This document shows, one piece after another, positions 34,471 to 43,545 of a stretch of DNA of 64,000 bases; within the stretch, counting starts at the first letter, position 1, and the number at the start of each line of letters is the position of its first letter. Source of the DNA: Chryseobacterium ureilyticum (lineage in GTDB: Bacteria; Bacteroidota; Bacteroidia; Flavobacteriales; Weeksellaceae); NCBI RefSeq assembly GCF_900156735.1, contig NZ_FTOL01000004.1, forward strand, positions 124,001 through 188,000, in the 5' to 3' direction. Both the position numbers and the translations under genes were made by a program. The notes beneath the pieces were generated by a model, which was not told the origin of the DNA, did not search any database, and worked only from the letters and a program-made list of their open reading frames with translations.

Positions 34471-34484
34471 TGCGGAGAGTGAGG
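34471..34484. repeat. Right attachment-site repeat, inside the tRNA-Ser 3' end
   Basis: TGCGGAGAGTGAGG, identical to 22435-22448. It covers the acceptor-stem 3' strand, the discriminator base and two bases beyond. Confidence 0.8.
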
Positions 34485-34557
34485 GATTCGAACCCCCGGA
34501 CCTGTTACAGTCAACAGTTTTCAAGACTGCCGCAATCGACCACTCTGCCAACTCTCC
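34473..34557 (-). tRNA. tRNA-Ser (anticodon UGA)
   Basis: 85 bases with acceptor stem GGAGAGT / ACTCTCC, discriminator G, anticodon loop CTTGAAA (anticodon TGA), a long variable arm of the serine type and GGTTCGAATCC T-loop. CCA is not encoded. The 3' end is the insertion point of the island. A consensus promoter lies 35 bases upstream. Confidence 0.97.
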
Positions 34558-34591
34558 ATCAACTCCGATTGTATCGTCGTTTTCAGTGGTG

Positions 34592-34622
34592 CAAATATAT
34601 AAACTTTTTTAACACCAACAAA
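34592..34622 (-). promoter_or_regulatory. tRNA-Ser promoter
   Basis: On the minus strand TTTG (34619-34622), 19-base spacer, TATATTTG (34592-34599): a perfect Bacteroidetes promoter. Confidence 0.85.
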
Positions 34623-34812
34623 ATATTTTTTCAAAAAACTTAATATTCTCAGTATATCACGGGAATTTCAGATGTAATACAGTAGTTTTATAAAATCTTC
34701 AGCCCCCACAAATCAATTGATAGTCACCATTTTTATTGCTTCTAAAGAAGAATTATTCATTATTATAAAATTTTAAGGTCTTTCGATAGCACATGTATGC
34801 TATGCATAATTA

Positions 34813-35307
34813 TTAATTATAATAATACGTTGTGGTAACATCACCGCTAAAATTCGGTCTGGTTTCCTCTTTATGTGTATGAAGCTCAAACACACGCTCC
34901 CCGTTTTTAATACCCGCCAGAATTTTTAATGAAGACCATCCGTTTTCTAATGTAAGTTTAACACTGTTTTCATCAGTAATGGTAGAGATATCTTTTAAGT
35001 AACCAATCCCAACAATTTTTAATTCGTTGTTGGTTGTCTGATAAATCCATCCCTCCGACTGAACAGCTACTTCCCCATTTCCTAAAACATGATCTCCATT
35101 TGTAGAGATACAGAAAGAATAATAATCTTCCTCTACTCCAATAAGCGGAATAGCAATTCCAGATTTTGTTATCTCATCACCATGTTCGTTTTCAACAAAG
35201 TATTTCAAAATATTATTGCCGGGTAAGTTATGCTCCTGAAGGTATTTTGCGAGAAGCTCAGGGCTATATATTACAAAGCCTTTAAGCTCAGAAAATATTT
35301 TTTTCAT
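34813..35307 (-). CDS. Cytoplasmic protein in the TssD/Imm51 cluster, possibly immunity
   Basis: 164 residues, no signal peptide. Beta-rich middle with GEVAVQSEGWIYQTTNN and LTLENGWSSLKILAGIKNGE, ending HTHKEETRP and a Tyr tail. No catalytic signature. It follows the Imm51 gene by 70 bases on the same strand. Immunity or effector-adaptor roles are both possible; family not recognised. Confidence 0.5.
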   Translation of the reverse strand: MKKIFSELKGFVIYSPELLAKYLQEHNLPGNNILKYFVENEHGDEITKSGIAIPLIGVEEDYYSFCISTNGDHVLGNGEVAVQSEGWIYQTTNNELKIVGIGYLKDISTITDENSVKLTLENGWSSLKILAGIKNGERVFELHTHKEETRPNFSGDVTTTYYYN

Positions 35308-35377
35308 AGTAATTTGATAAGTTGGGTTAAAATTTTAAATGTTCTGAAAACCTTTAGTATGATATTGTATTTTACGA

Positions 35378-35728
35378 TCAATCAAGTTCCGCTCTTGAAA
35401 ACAGATCATTAATTAATACTTCATCTTCACATGCTTTTTTAAAATCCAAAATAAAGTCTTTCAGCTGCTCTCCATCAGAAGAATAAGCACAAAACATACT
35501 TCCTTCCGGGTCAAAACGAATACTATTATTTAAATCTGTTCTTTTTTCTTCCAGAAAAACATGAGCAAGAGAAACCCAATCATAGCCATTTCCCTCAAAA
35601 CCTTCATCTGCTCTGGCTTCAAAGATTTCCTGCTTGTAACTTCCCACATTTAAACATACTGAAAAGCTATTATTGTGTTCTACCCAGAAAAAAGGGTTTA
35701 TTGTTTCTTTTAATTGATTAGTATCCAT
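35378..35728 (-). CDS. Imm51 family immunity protein
   Basis: 116 residues from the ATG at 35728; an 18-residue extension to 35782 looks non-native. Imm51 marks: FFWVEHNNSFSVCLNV, EGFEGNGYDWVSLAHVFLEE, IRFDPEGSMFCAYSSDGEQL. Imm51 proteins neutralise polymorphic toxins. No matching toxin is adjacent; the gene sits 155 bases after tssD, so it may protect against T6SS effectors of relatives or be left from a lost effector module. Confidence 0.75.
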   Translation of the reverse strand: MDTNQLKETINPFFWVEHNNSFSVCLNVGSYKQEIFEARADEGFEGNGYDWVSLAHVFLEEKRTDLNNSIRFDPEGSMFCAYSSDGEQLKDFILDFKKACEDEVLINDLFSRAELD

Positions 35729-35883
35729 TTTGTTCAAGTCTTTTAAAGTGCATTTCCGTTGTATCTGATCTCTTGATGACAATACATAAGGTATACTCCC
35801 GAAGTAAAAACTTCAGAAATCAGATGAAAAAATAATAGTTAAGTTTTTAAAAGTGCAATTCTCCTGTTAAATGATTGCAGATA

Positions 35884-36297
35884 CTAGTTTGCTGCGTTTG
35901 GCCACAATCCATAATAACCTGAGTTTCCGTAATCTATTCTTTCGGCACTGATGATAAAGCTGATCAACATACTGTTGCTGTCTATGGCATCAAATTCAAC
36001 TTCATGTTGAATCACATAGCCATTTTCCCAGTTCAGTGTGATCAAAGTTCCTTCTTCGTGAGATTTGTTGAAGGTAACTTCTCCTTTTGTAGGTTTGTAC
36101 TTTCCGTTCAGCAAGCTTTCAAGAATGTCAGATTTTTCAGTAGCTTCTACTGTAATTTTGATTAATGCATTGGAAGGATCTGATGCTACACGTCCGGAAA
36201 CGTCTGTAGATCTTGCAACACTGTAGTTAAGCTTTAATAATTTTTGTCCTTCTCCTCCGTTGAATTTTAAGATTCCTCTTGAGTTTCTTTCTGCCAT
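35884..36297 (-). CDS. tssD: Type VI secretion tube protein TssD (Hcp), Bacteroidetes type
   Basis: 137 residues, the family size. GILKFNGGEGQKLLKLNYSV, STDVSGRVASDPSNALIKIT and NGYVIQHEVEFDAIDSNSML, SFIISAERI are typical of T6SS-iii TssD. TssD rings build the tube that carries effectors. It is an orphan copy: no other tss gene is in the window. Followed by Imm51 and another small protein, it marks an effector/immunity island, where the TssD variant may carry a specific effector. A promoter precedes it at 36348-36376. Confidence 0.85.
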   Translation of the reverse strand: MAERNSRGILKFNGGEGQKLLKLNYSVARSTDVSGRVASDPSNALIKITVEATEKSDILESLLNGKYKPTKGEVTFNKSHEEGTLITLNWENGYVIQHEVEFDAIDSNSMLISFIISAERIDYGNSGYYGLWPNAAN

Positions 36298-36347
36298 GAC
36301 CGTAAATTTTAATCGTTAATAATAATTGTAATTGTGTGATTGTATAA

Positions 36348-36376
36348 CAAATATAAAACGGTTATTTATATTCAAA
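36348..36376 (-). promoter_or_regulatory. tssD promoter
   Basis: Minus strand TATATTTG (36348-36355) and TTTG (36373-36376), spacer 17, about 50 bases before the start codon. Confidence 0.6.
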
Positions 36377-36604
36377 AAATTTTTAACCCTCAATCTGAAA
36401 ATTTGTAGTAATTCTACGACTTTTTAAAAATAATTCAACTCTATCAAATCTTTAAAATCAAATAATAACAAGCTGTAAAACAGTAAAATAACATCAAAAT
36501 AAACCAACAATAAAAAGAAATACTTTTTGCACCAACAAGAGAAATATTAAACAAATGGAGTCAAAAAAAGCCACAAATGATTAATTTATGGCTTCTATAT
36601 TTTA

Positions 36605-38389
36605 CTATTGTTGTATTTTGTTATATTGTTTCTGTATTTCAAAGACTTTTTTCAGATAAACATCTGTTCCGTCTAAGAATTCCTGATCCGTTTGCTGGAT
36701 CTTAATATGAGGCATAATCCCCTGCCCTCTTTTCTGATCCGGAAGGTTTTGTGCATCCTGAATGACATGAACAATGGAAAACCCTGTCTGAATCCCTGTA
36801 TTGGGAAGTTCATATACTAAAGGTAAATGTCCGTTATGTTCATAGTATCCTCCTACGGTTTCTTTCCCAATGACAATAGCGTTAGTATAGGATTTAATTA
36901 ATGATGCCAAATGAGAAGCAGCAGATGCAACACGTTGATCAACGAGTAAATAAAGCTGTCCTTTAAATGTTCTTTCGTTAGGCAAAATTGAGGGATTTTT
37001 ATCGTCACCCCAATAATATTTCCCTTGAACCTGTTTTGGATATAATTGTTTGAGGTAAGCATTTAATCCTATTTTATCAGTCACTCCGTTGGAAAGGAAG
37101 AGATTGGTAATAATCAGTTTGTCATCCATAGGAACCTCATTAAATTTAGTGTAGGCATAATGGCTGTCACGGAAAGGTCTTTGGGTAAGATAAGAGAAAA
37201 CTTTTTCATAAAGAGCTCCAGTTCCTCCTGTATTTCCTCTAAGATCAATAATCAGATTATCAATCTTCTCTTTTTCAAGAGTATCCATCATCTGATCAAG
37301 AAAAACACTGAACTTATTATAGGCAGGATCTTCTTTACCTGTGGCAAAATCAAAGCCTCTCACGGATAAGCGGTAAAGATTTTCACCTTCTTTAGTGAAG
37401 CTGTATTTTTCTGCCAGAAGTTTTTTATCTGCCACAAGAGAATGTCGGGAATCCTGAAGTTTTTTAAAACCCTCCAGTTGTATTCCCGGTAAAGTTACCT
37501 GATGAACCTGATTATTCCATTTATAACTGATCTCATAGTTTTTATGCGTCCCGAATTCTATATAAAATTTGTCTAGCATTCCTCTTTCAAAACCAGTCGT
37601 CTCTTTATAGGGCATGGAATAGCCATCCGAGAAATAATATTTTGCAAAACGTTCGATCATTTCTTTTGCAGGAATTCCATTAATAGACAGAATTTCTGCT
37701 GCAAGCGGGATCTTAACATCTTTTGAATCCTGCAATAAACGTCCATCGATATTTTTTAAAGTGATAGGCAGATATTCAGGTTTCTGGGTTAAATAATAGG
37801 ATGCATGATTGGGGAAATCTGTATAATTGTGACAACTTCCCTCAAATCCTGTAACCTTAGCAATCACTTTATAAAAATCAAAAAGGTTTTTACTGCTTTT
37901 CACTTCTTCTTCGGCTTTGTGATAAATACTGTCTATCTGCTTCTTACTTCTGTAAACATACAATCCTGAATTCGCAGCTTCTCTGATAGAGCGGAAAGTA
38001 CGCAGGTCTTCTACAAATTTTTCTGGAGTGAGGTGACCATCCAAAATTGGAATATCTTTCGTTTCTGTAATTGAAACGCCCGCAGTTTTACTGTTCTGAA
38101 GATAGGATTTTGCCCAGATTCTGAATTCATATTTTTTCCCTTTTTCCGGAGCATAATAAATACGTTCAACACTATTAATCCCCCTTGAATCATCCTGTTC
38201 TTTTATTTTTTTCCCATCCTGAAATATAGATACTGCAAGATTGGCATTTCTTGACTGTACGGAAATCCATGTAGGTTTTTTAGATTGGGGTGAATATTTA
38301 AGAGTATCTCTGGGTTTTAATTCCAGATTCGACTGAGCATATACAGTGTTTATCAGCAATAATAAAGGGATGATAAAGGGTTTGGTCAT
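36605..38389 (-). CDS. S41 family peptidase, exported
   Basis: 594 residues with signal peptide (LLLLINTVYAQS). The C-terminal half is the S41 (tail-specific protease) core: LIIDLRGNTGGTGALYEKVF, LYLLVDQRVASAASHLASLI with the nucleophile region, and IVIGKETVGGYYEHNG. A central IPLAAEILSINGIPAKEM fits a PDZ-like segment. Acts in the periplasm, probably degrading misfolded or tagged proteins; substrate unknown. Monocistronic. Confidence 0.85.
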   Translation of the reverse strand: MTKPFIIPLLLLINTVYAQSNLELKPRDTLKYSPQSKKPTWISVQSRNANLAVSIFQDGKKIKEQDDSRGINSVERIYYAPEKGKKYEFRIWAKSYLQNSKTAGVSITETKDIPILDGHLTPEKFVEDLRTFRSIREAANSGLYVYRSKKQIDSIYHKAEEEVKSSKNLFDFYKVIAKVTGFEGSCHNYTDFPNHASYYLTQKPEYLPITLKNIDGRLLQDSKDVKIPLAAEILSINGIPAKEMIERFAKYYFSDGYSMPYKETTGFERGMLDKFYIEFGTHKNYEISYKWNNQVHQVTLPGIQLEGFKKLQDSRHSLVADKKLLAEKYSFTKEGENLYRLSVRGFDFATGKEDPAYNKFSVFLDQMMDTLEKEKIDNLIIDLRGNTGGTGALYEKVFSYLTQRPFRDSHYAYTKFNEVPMDDKLIITNLFLSNGVTDKIGLNAYLKQLYPKQVQGKYYWGDDKNPSILPNERTFKGQLYLLVDQRVASAASHLASLIKSYTNAIVIGKETVGGYYEHNGHLPLVYELPNTGIQTGFSIVHVIQDAQNLPDQKRGQGIMPHIKIQQTDQEFLDGTDVYLKKVFEIQKQYNKIQQ

Positions 38390-38469
38390 TGTTATTTTTT
38401 TGAAAGGCTAAATATACAAATTAACCGTATTTAATTTATTCTAAGAAACCCATTATACAATTGAAAAAT

Positions 38470-38973
38470 TTACAATTTAATACTCAAATTCTGTACTTCT
38501 TCTGCTGAAAACCCGAAAATTTGTGGTGTTTTTATATCAAGAAGATTGAGGTAAATATATATTTCCGCTCTGTGATGGATTTCGTGTTCAACCATTGCTC
38601 TAAGCCATTTCCATATTGAAATTTCATTATTTGCGGGTGTCAGGCATTTACGGGTAAGATCTTCATCGGATAAATTACGGATTATATCTATCGATTGTCT
38701 GTGCATTTCATTGAAAAAGGATACCGTATTTTCATAGCCGTCTGCCAGTTCTTTTCCACATCCCGGATAGGCACTTGGTCTTCCTGAAATGGTTTCTCCA
38801 TACATATAGCGTTCAATAGTTGCAATATGCCGGATCTGATCCCCTATTGTAAATTTTCCGGATTTATAGGTAAAGTCAATATGCTCCGGCGGTACAATTG
38901 CAATAAGCCGATTGGTTCTTGCCCGGATTTTTTCATAATAATCAATGAATGATTCTACAGAGGTGATTTCCAT
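38470..38973 (-). CDS. DinB family protein
   Basis: 167 residues from the ATG at 38973; the upstream extension of 38 residues is hydrophobic and non-native. Four-helix bundle with the DinB metal histidines: H49 in TIGDQIRHIATIERY and the VEHEIHHRAEIYIYL motif. DinB/YfiT proteins bind metal; many act as thiol transferases, the role of most is unknown. Confidence 0.8.
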   Translation of the reverse strand: MEITSVESFIDYYEKIRARTNRLIAIVPPEHIDFTYKSGKFTIGDQIRHIATIERYMYGETISGRPSAYPGCGKELADGYENTVSFFNEMHRQSIDIIRNLSDEDLTRKCLTPANNEISIWKWLRAMVEHEIHHRAEIYIYLNLLDIKTPQIFGFSAEEVQNLSIKL

Positions 38974-39152
38974 ATGATCTGCTTTTAATCTAATAAATAT
39001 ATAAAATTTCCATAGTTTGAATATAGAAAACAAGAAACAGAAAAATTTGTTTACAACAACTGACGGAAAAACTGTTAAAATTCCCAATAAGTAACGGGAA
39101 AATTTGCAGGCTAATCAAATATCCGATATTTTAGTTAAAAAAAACAATAACG

Positions 39153-40289
39153 ATGAAAAAATGGCTTTCCATACTATTTATTGGATTAAATTTGATATGT
39201 CTGAATGCTCAAACCACTAAAATTGATACTGAAAAACTTTTAGGTTATTATGAAACTCAGCGTTATTCAGATGCTGCAAAATATCTACAAAGCGTTTATC
39301 CAGAAGACACACAGGACATAAAAGCTCTTATGCAGATTGCTTATTGTAATATGATGGCAGGAAAGCTTCCGGAAGCTGAAAAAAGTTATCTGAAAGCCAA
39401 TACCGTTCAGCCCAATAATCTTCCCACTTTATTCAGCCTTGCAAGTATTAATTCCAGACGGGGAAATGTAGCGAATACCAAGTCTTATTTACAACAGATC
39501 ATTCAACTGGATAGTGTGAATTTCAGTGCTTATAAGCAACTGGCTACTTATGCTGAAACTCCTGAAACCAAATTAAATTACCTTAAAAAAGCCAATACCC
39601 TAAATTCAACCGATCCTGATGTCGCCTATGATTTATCAATGGTTTACAATGGTCTTAAACAATATCAGCCGGCATATGACGTATTGAAAACAGCTATTGC
39701 TGCCGATACTGAGAATTTCACTTTGCAACAGGCTCAGTTACCTATTGCAAATCTTTTGGGTAAATATGTGGAAGTTGTAGAAACCGGGGAAAAGCTCCTA
39801 AAAATTAATGCTGATGCCAATGTTATAAATGATCTGGGACAAGCCTATTTTTATCTTAAAGATTATAAAAGATGTATTGATCTTTATAAAATGCTTGAGG
39901 AATTAGGGATAGAAAATGAGGGTATTCTCTATTACATGACCCTAAGCTATACGGAACTGAAAGACTATAATAACGCGGAAATCTACGCTCAAAAAACAAT
40001 CGATCACGCAATTTCTAAGCACACAACGCTTTATTACGCTGCATTAGCGGGTGTTTATGAGGCAAAAAATCAATACAACGATGCGATGACAGCTTATAAG
40101 AAAGGGTTAACCTTTGGGAACAGCAATATTATTTATTATCGTTTAGGACTTCTTTATGACCTGAATCTGAAACAGCCTAAAAATGCGGTGACCTATTATC
40201 AATTATACCTGAAAAACAGCCCGAATCAGGAAAAGGAAAAGACACAGATTACATATGCTAAAGATAGAATTGCAGTTTTGGGAAAATAA
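39153..40289 (+). CDS. Secreted TPR protein
   Basis: 378 residues. Signal peptide (LFIGLNLICLNAQ) and about nine 34-residue TPR units, for example AGKLPEAEKSYLKANTVQPN, YQPAYDVLKTAIAADTEN and KNQYNDAMTAYKKGLTFGN. A periplasmic scaffold for protein contacts; partner unknown. Standing alone between divergent genes. Confidence 0.8.
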   Translation: MKKWLSILFIGLNLICLNAQTTKIDTEKLLGYYETQRYSDAAKYLQSVYPEDTQDIKALMQIAYCNMMAGKLPEAEKSYLKANTVQPNNLPTLFSLASINSRRGNVANTKSYLQQIIQLDSVNFSAYKQLATYAETPETKLNYLKKANTLNSTDPDVAYDLSMVYNGLKQYQPAYDVLKTAIAADTENFTLQQAQLPIANLLGKYVEVVETGEKLLKINADANVINDLGQAYFYLKDYKRCIDLYKMLEELGIENEGILYYMTLSYTELKDYNNAEIYAQKTIDHAISKHTTLYYAALAGVYEAKNQYNDAMTAYKKGLTFGNSNIIYYRLGLLYDLNLKQPKNAVTYYQLYLKNSPNQEKEKTQITYAKDRIAVLGK

Positions 40290-40359
40290 ATTATTTGATA
40301 AAAAAACATTTACTTCTGTTTTGTGACTATAATCACAAATAAAATATTTAATGATCCCT

Positions 40360-40367
40360 TAATTTTG
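40360..40367 (+). promoter_or_regulatory. -7 element TAATTTTG
   Basis: Matches TAnnTTTG, 18 bases before the NTF2-like gene start. Confidence 0.5.
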
Positions 40368-40385
40368 CTTTTATAAAACAAGATT

Positions 40386-40724
40386 ATGAGCAATACAAAT
40401 CCAACCATCGCGGAACAGTTTATCCATTACTTAAATGAGGAAGATTTTGATAAGGCGGAAAGCTGCCTTGATCCTGATTTCAAATTTGTAGGAGTAATGG
40501 GAACCAGAGAAGGTGCTTCAGTGTACATAAAAGACATGAAGCAGATGAAATTTAAATATCAGATCATTAAAACCTTTACTTCTGGTGATGATATATGTTT
40601 CTGGTATAATATTGACATGGGAAAGAAAACCATTTTATCATCTGGATGGTATCATATTATGGATGGGAAAATACATTCCCTGAAGGTGCTATTTGATCCG
40701 AGACCTTTACTGAATGATCAGTAA
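40386..40724 (+). CDS. SnoaL/NTF2-like protein
   Basis: 112 residues. IAEQFIHYLNEEDFDKAESC and GTREGASVYIKDMKQMKFKY then SSGWYHIMDGKIHSLKVLFD have the helix-then-curved-sheet pattern of SnoaL-like proteins. Usually small-ligand enzymes or binding proteins. No partner gene. Confidence 0.75.
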   Translation: MSNTNPTIAEQFIHYLNEEDFDKAESCLDPDFKFVGVMGTREGASVYIKDMKQMKFKYQIIKTFTSGDDICFWYNIDMGKKTILSSGWYHIMDGKIHSLKVLFDPRPLLNDQ

Positions 40725-40756
40725 AAATTATTTCTAACGAATTTTAAAGTATATGC

Positions 40757-40780
40757 AACGGGCTTTGTCCCGTTTTTTTG
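40757..40780 (+). terminator. Terminator
   Basis: AACGGG / CCCGTT around CTTTGT, followed by a run of seven T. It ends the NTF2-like gene. Confidence 0.85.
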
Positions 40781-40796
40781 TTTCATATTATAAGCT

Positions 40797-41357
40797 TTAA
40801 AGCCAGCCTACTTTCTTTCTCCAAATCAGATATTCTTTATCTTTTCCGTCTATCATTGGAATTTCTTCTATTTCCGGAATTTTATTAATATCGGTTGTTG
40901 ATAATTTGGGAAGTCCTACTTTTTCCCGGTCGTTATTTAAATGCTTTTTATTTTCTACAGGATAAGGAATTCCTTCTGCAATAAGCTGTGTTCCATATTT
41001 TTGAGGCTTTCCTTGAAACACTTGTATACGGTCATATAAATAGGCTTTATTGATCAGATTAATATCATGACTATTTTCTTCCATCATTTGATAACAGTCT
41101 TTTATAAATTCTGGCTCTCCAATGGAGTGTTGAATAATAAGCCACGCTGCATCACTAGCTTTTTCACCTACCTTTGAGATGGTAGGAAATCCTATTTCTC
41201 TGATAATTTCCCGAAGCCGCTTTGCATTGGCTTTATGTACACTTTCCATTTCAGGATGATAACCTTCTGACAGTTTCCCTTCGGATGCCAGCTTTTTTCT
41301 TATTTGTAAGTCGTGATTGGCAAGCCGGATCAATTCTTGTTCAAATTCATTATTCAT
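40797..41357 (-). CDS. DUF6624-like protein
   Basis: 186 residues. GFPTISKVGEKASDAAWLII, QHSIGEPEFIKDC, INKAYLYDRIQVFQGKPQKY-GTQ match the family known as DUF6624 (name from memory). Function unknown. Its start overlaps the upstream ATPase gene by 4 bases, so they are translated as a pair, suggesting joint action. Confidence 0.7.
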   Translation of the reverse strand: MNNEFEQELIRLANHDLQIRKKLASEGKLSEGYHPEMESVHKANAKRLREIIREIGFPTISKVGEKASDAAWLIIQHSIGEPEFIKDCYQMMEENSHDINLINKAYLYDRIQVFQGKPQKYGTQLIAEGIPYPVENKKHLNNDREKVGLPKLSTTDINKIPEIEEIPMIDGKDKEYLIWRKKVGWL

Positions 41358-41917
41358 AATTTTAATTCGTTTTCAATAATATCAAGGATAAATTCTACTC
41401 TTTGTTCTATGGTCAGTTTTGGAACTTCAATAAGATTATAGCCATATTCCAGATAGGTTTCCTTCATACAGTCAAAGGTAGCTTTGGCTACTTCAAGTGT
41501 TTGTTTTCTTTCTGGGTCATTTTCATAGATTTCTTTCCAGGGTGGAAGGATAAAAACATTGTTGTGGTATTTCATTTCATGGGCTTTTAGACTCATTTCT
41601 TCAGGCACAGGAATTTTTTCCAGTTTAAGATAGCCAATGGTGTCCAATATTCCCCGATCAAAGAAAACAGCCTGAGATGCAAGTTTACTCATTTTTTGAA
41701 AAGTATCCACAGACGCTCCAAACATAAGATCTGCAAATCTTTTTTTATCCTTCCAAGGCAAAGCCGTACCATTACTACTGATTTGTTCTTTGATAATTCT
41801 TCTGCCTTCTTCGGGAACTGTGATAAATCCGTTCCTATTCAATTCATTCAGTACGGACGTTTTCCCTGCCCCAGGTCCTCCTGTAAGGATATACAATTTT
41901 GAACTTGTCTGTTTCAT
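41354..41917 (-). CDS. AAA_28-type P-loop ATPase/kinase
   Basis: 187 residues. Walker A LTGGPGAGKTSVL near residue 12, PEEGRRIIKEQ, and VFFDRGILDTIGYL are the marks of the AAA_28 (NadR kinase/Ttd14-like) family. Likely a small-molecule kinase or regulatory ATPase. Coupled to DUF6624 by a 4-base overlap. Confidence 0.8.
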   Translation of the reverse strand: MKQTSSKLYILTGGPGAGKTSVLNELNRNGFITVPEEGRRIIKEQISSNGTALPWKDKKRFADLMFGASVDTFQKMSKLASQAVFFDRGILDTIGYLKLEKIPVPEEMSLKAHEMKYHNNVFILPPWKEIYENDPERKQTLEVAKATFDCMKETYLEYGYNLIEVPKLTIEQRVEFILDIIENELKL

Positions 41918-41986
41918 TGGAATTCAATCATTTTAAGTCTGTTTAATTCCACATGAAAAAGTTATTTCTTAAGTTTTCAGGTGAAA

Positions 41987-42985
41987 TTATTTATTATTTT
42001 CGATGATATTTTTGTAGGTATTCATTCGGTCTTCTTCTCTGTACATATTGCACAACAAAAGGATGTCATCCGTTTGATATTTTTCAGAAGTCATTTGTAG
42101 TTTCTCATAAACCGATTGGGAAGTTCCGGTAATAATTCTGTCTAAAATAGTAAAGAATTCTTCCTCATCTTCGGTTCCCAATATTCTCTGTTCAATCATT
42201 TCAGTGGGTAAAACAGGTTCCGGGCTTACCAATTGTCGTGACTGTAAAAACTGATAAGCCATCCCATACGCATTTCTTTTCGCCTGTTCTGAGTTTTCAG
42301 CAACAGATACGGCAACAGCAACCTGTAAAGAAGGTTTTGAAGCATATTGAGTTTCATCAAATTCTTTGAGGTAGGTTTCTGTAACACTCTTCCCATTCTC
42401 ACTATTCATGAAAGCAGCAAAAGAGTATCCTATACCATGATGAGCAGCTTCGTTGGCAGAGGTCATCCCAGAGCCCAGCCAAAGAATTTCTGGTAAATCT
42501 TTTAGGTCAACCGGCTGTGCAATAAGTCCGTTGTATATTCCTTTCTCTTCTCTGATGTATTGAATGATTTCCTCAAGTTTTGTTTCCAGATTAGACAGAA
42601 TAACGGGTTTATGATTATTCAACGCCATTACAGCGTCTTTCAACCCTCCGGGAGCTTTTCCCAATCCCAGAATAAAACGTGTGGGGTATAATGTTCCCAG
42701 TAACTTTGTCCACTCAGCTATTTTATAAGCGGAATAATTCCTCATCATAATTCCGGCTGTTCCTACTTTTATTCTTTTTGTTTTGCTTAAAACAATGGTA
42801 GCCAAAAGTTCCGGACTAGAGCTTCCATATGCCATTACTCCATGATGTTCAGAATACATGAGGCTGTGAAAACCTGTTTCTTCTGCAAATAAAGCGAGAT
42901 TGACACTATTTATTAATGCTGATGCTGCGGAAGAATCACTATGGCTAACCGGAGATTGGTCTAATATTCCTAATTTCAGTTTCAT
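41987..42985 (-). CDS. LLM-class flavin-dependent oxidoreductase
   Basis: 332 residues from the ATG at 42985. KLGILDQSPVS at the start, SEHHGVMAYGSSSPELLAT, KVGTAGIMMRNYSAYKIAEW and FILGLGKAPG are typical of bacterial luciferase-like monooxygenases. Substrate unknown. It lies 65 bases after an HxlR regulator gene on the same strand, the usual arrangement for a regulator and its redox target. Confidence 0.88.
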   Translation of the reverse strand: MKLKLGILDQSPVSHSDSSAASALINSVNLALFAEETGFHSLMYSEHHGVMAYGSSSPELLATIVLSKTKRIKVGTAGIMMRNYSAYKIAEWTKLLGTLYPTRFILGLGKAPGGLKDAVMALNNHKPVILSNLETKLEEIIQYIREEKGIYNGLIAQPVDLKDLPEILWLGSGMTSANEAAHHGIGYSFAAFMNSENGKSVTETYLKEFDETQYASKPSLQVAVAVSVAENSEQAKRNAYGMAYQFLQSRQLVSPEPVLPTEMIEQRILGTEDEEEFFTILDRIITGTSQSVYEKLQMTSEKYQTDDILLLCNMYREEDRMNTYKNIIENNK

Positions 42986-43050
42986 ATTGTTGAAATAAAA
43001 TGGGATCAACTTATTGTGAAGGTATAAAAAAGCTTTTAGATAACATGATA

Positions 43051-43407
43051 TTATTCTCTAGGTGGAAAAACGATTCCTTCTTCTTTCATCAAATCGTAGC
43101 CGAAACTCATAATCGTTTCTATCACAGGAATGCATTTCTTTCCTTTTTCAGTGAGACTGTATTCTACTTTCGGTGGAACTACAGGAAATACTTCACGATG
43201 GATCATTTCTTTGCTTTCGAGTTCTCTAAGCTGGCTGGTCAGCATTTTATCCGTGATATGAGGAATATCCTTTTTCAATTCGCTGAAACGAAGCGGCTTT
43301 TCCTGTAACCTCCACAGGATTGGCATTTTCCAGGTTCCTCCAATATGGCTTAAGGCGAACTCAATAGGTGTATAATACAATCTTTTATCTTGAAAAAATT
43401 GGGGCAT
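43051..43407 (-). CDS. HxlR family transcriptional regulator
   Basis: 118 residues. Winged HTH with HIGGTWKMPILWRLQEKPLR, FSELKKDIPHITDKMLTSQL and the wing VEYSLTEKGKKCIPVI. HxlR proteins often respond to electrophiles or aldehydes. Likely controls the LLM oxidoreductase downstream. Confidence 0.9.
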   Translation of the reverse strand: MPQFFQDKRLYYTPIEFALSHIGGTWKMPILWRLQEKPLRFSELKKDIPHITDKMLTSQLRELESKEMIHREVFPVVPPKVEYSLTEKGKKCIPVIETIMSFGYDLMKEEGIVFPPRE

Positions 43408-43545
43408 AATAAACGTTTTCCGGGTTATACTTTCAAAAAGACAGATATAGAACTAAAGGTAAGTATATAGCTTTTTGAAAGCTTATTTTACAAATTTGCA
43501 CAAAAAAACAACGAGATTGAAAAGAAAACATTAAATACTTTTTAT

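Larger units (their letters stand above)
22435..34484. mobile_element. Genomic island integrated in tRNA-Ser(UGA)
   Basis: About 12.05 kb bounded by the direct repeat TGCGGAGAGTGAGG, whose right copy is the 3' end of the intact tRNA-Ser gene. A tyrosine recombinase lies just inside the left end with an excisionase-like HTH gene after it. Subterminal repeats near both ends may be integrase arm sites. Cargo: polymerase-like protein, structured RNA, three small unknown genes, a toxin-immunity operon on the minus strand, and a Cas2-like gene. No relaxase or conjugation gene is seen, so it is integrative but probably not self-transmissible. Confidence 0.8.

Noticed and set aside
34290..34551. Minus-strand frames of 74 and 64 codons over tRNA-Ser
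   Set aside because: They are translations of the tRNA gene itself and its terminator.
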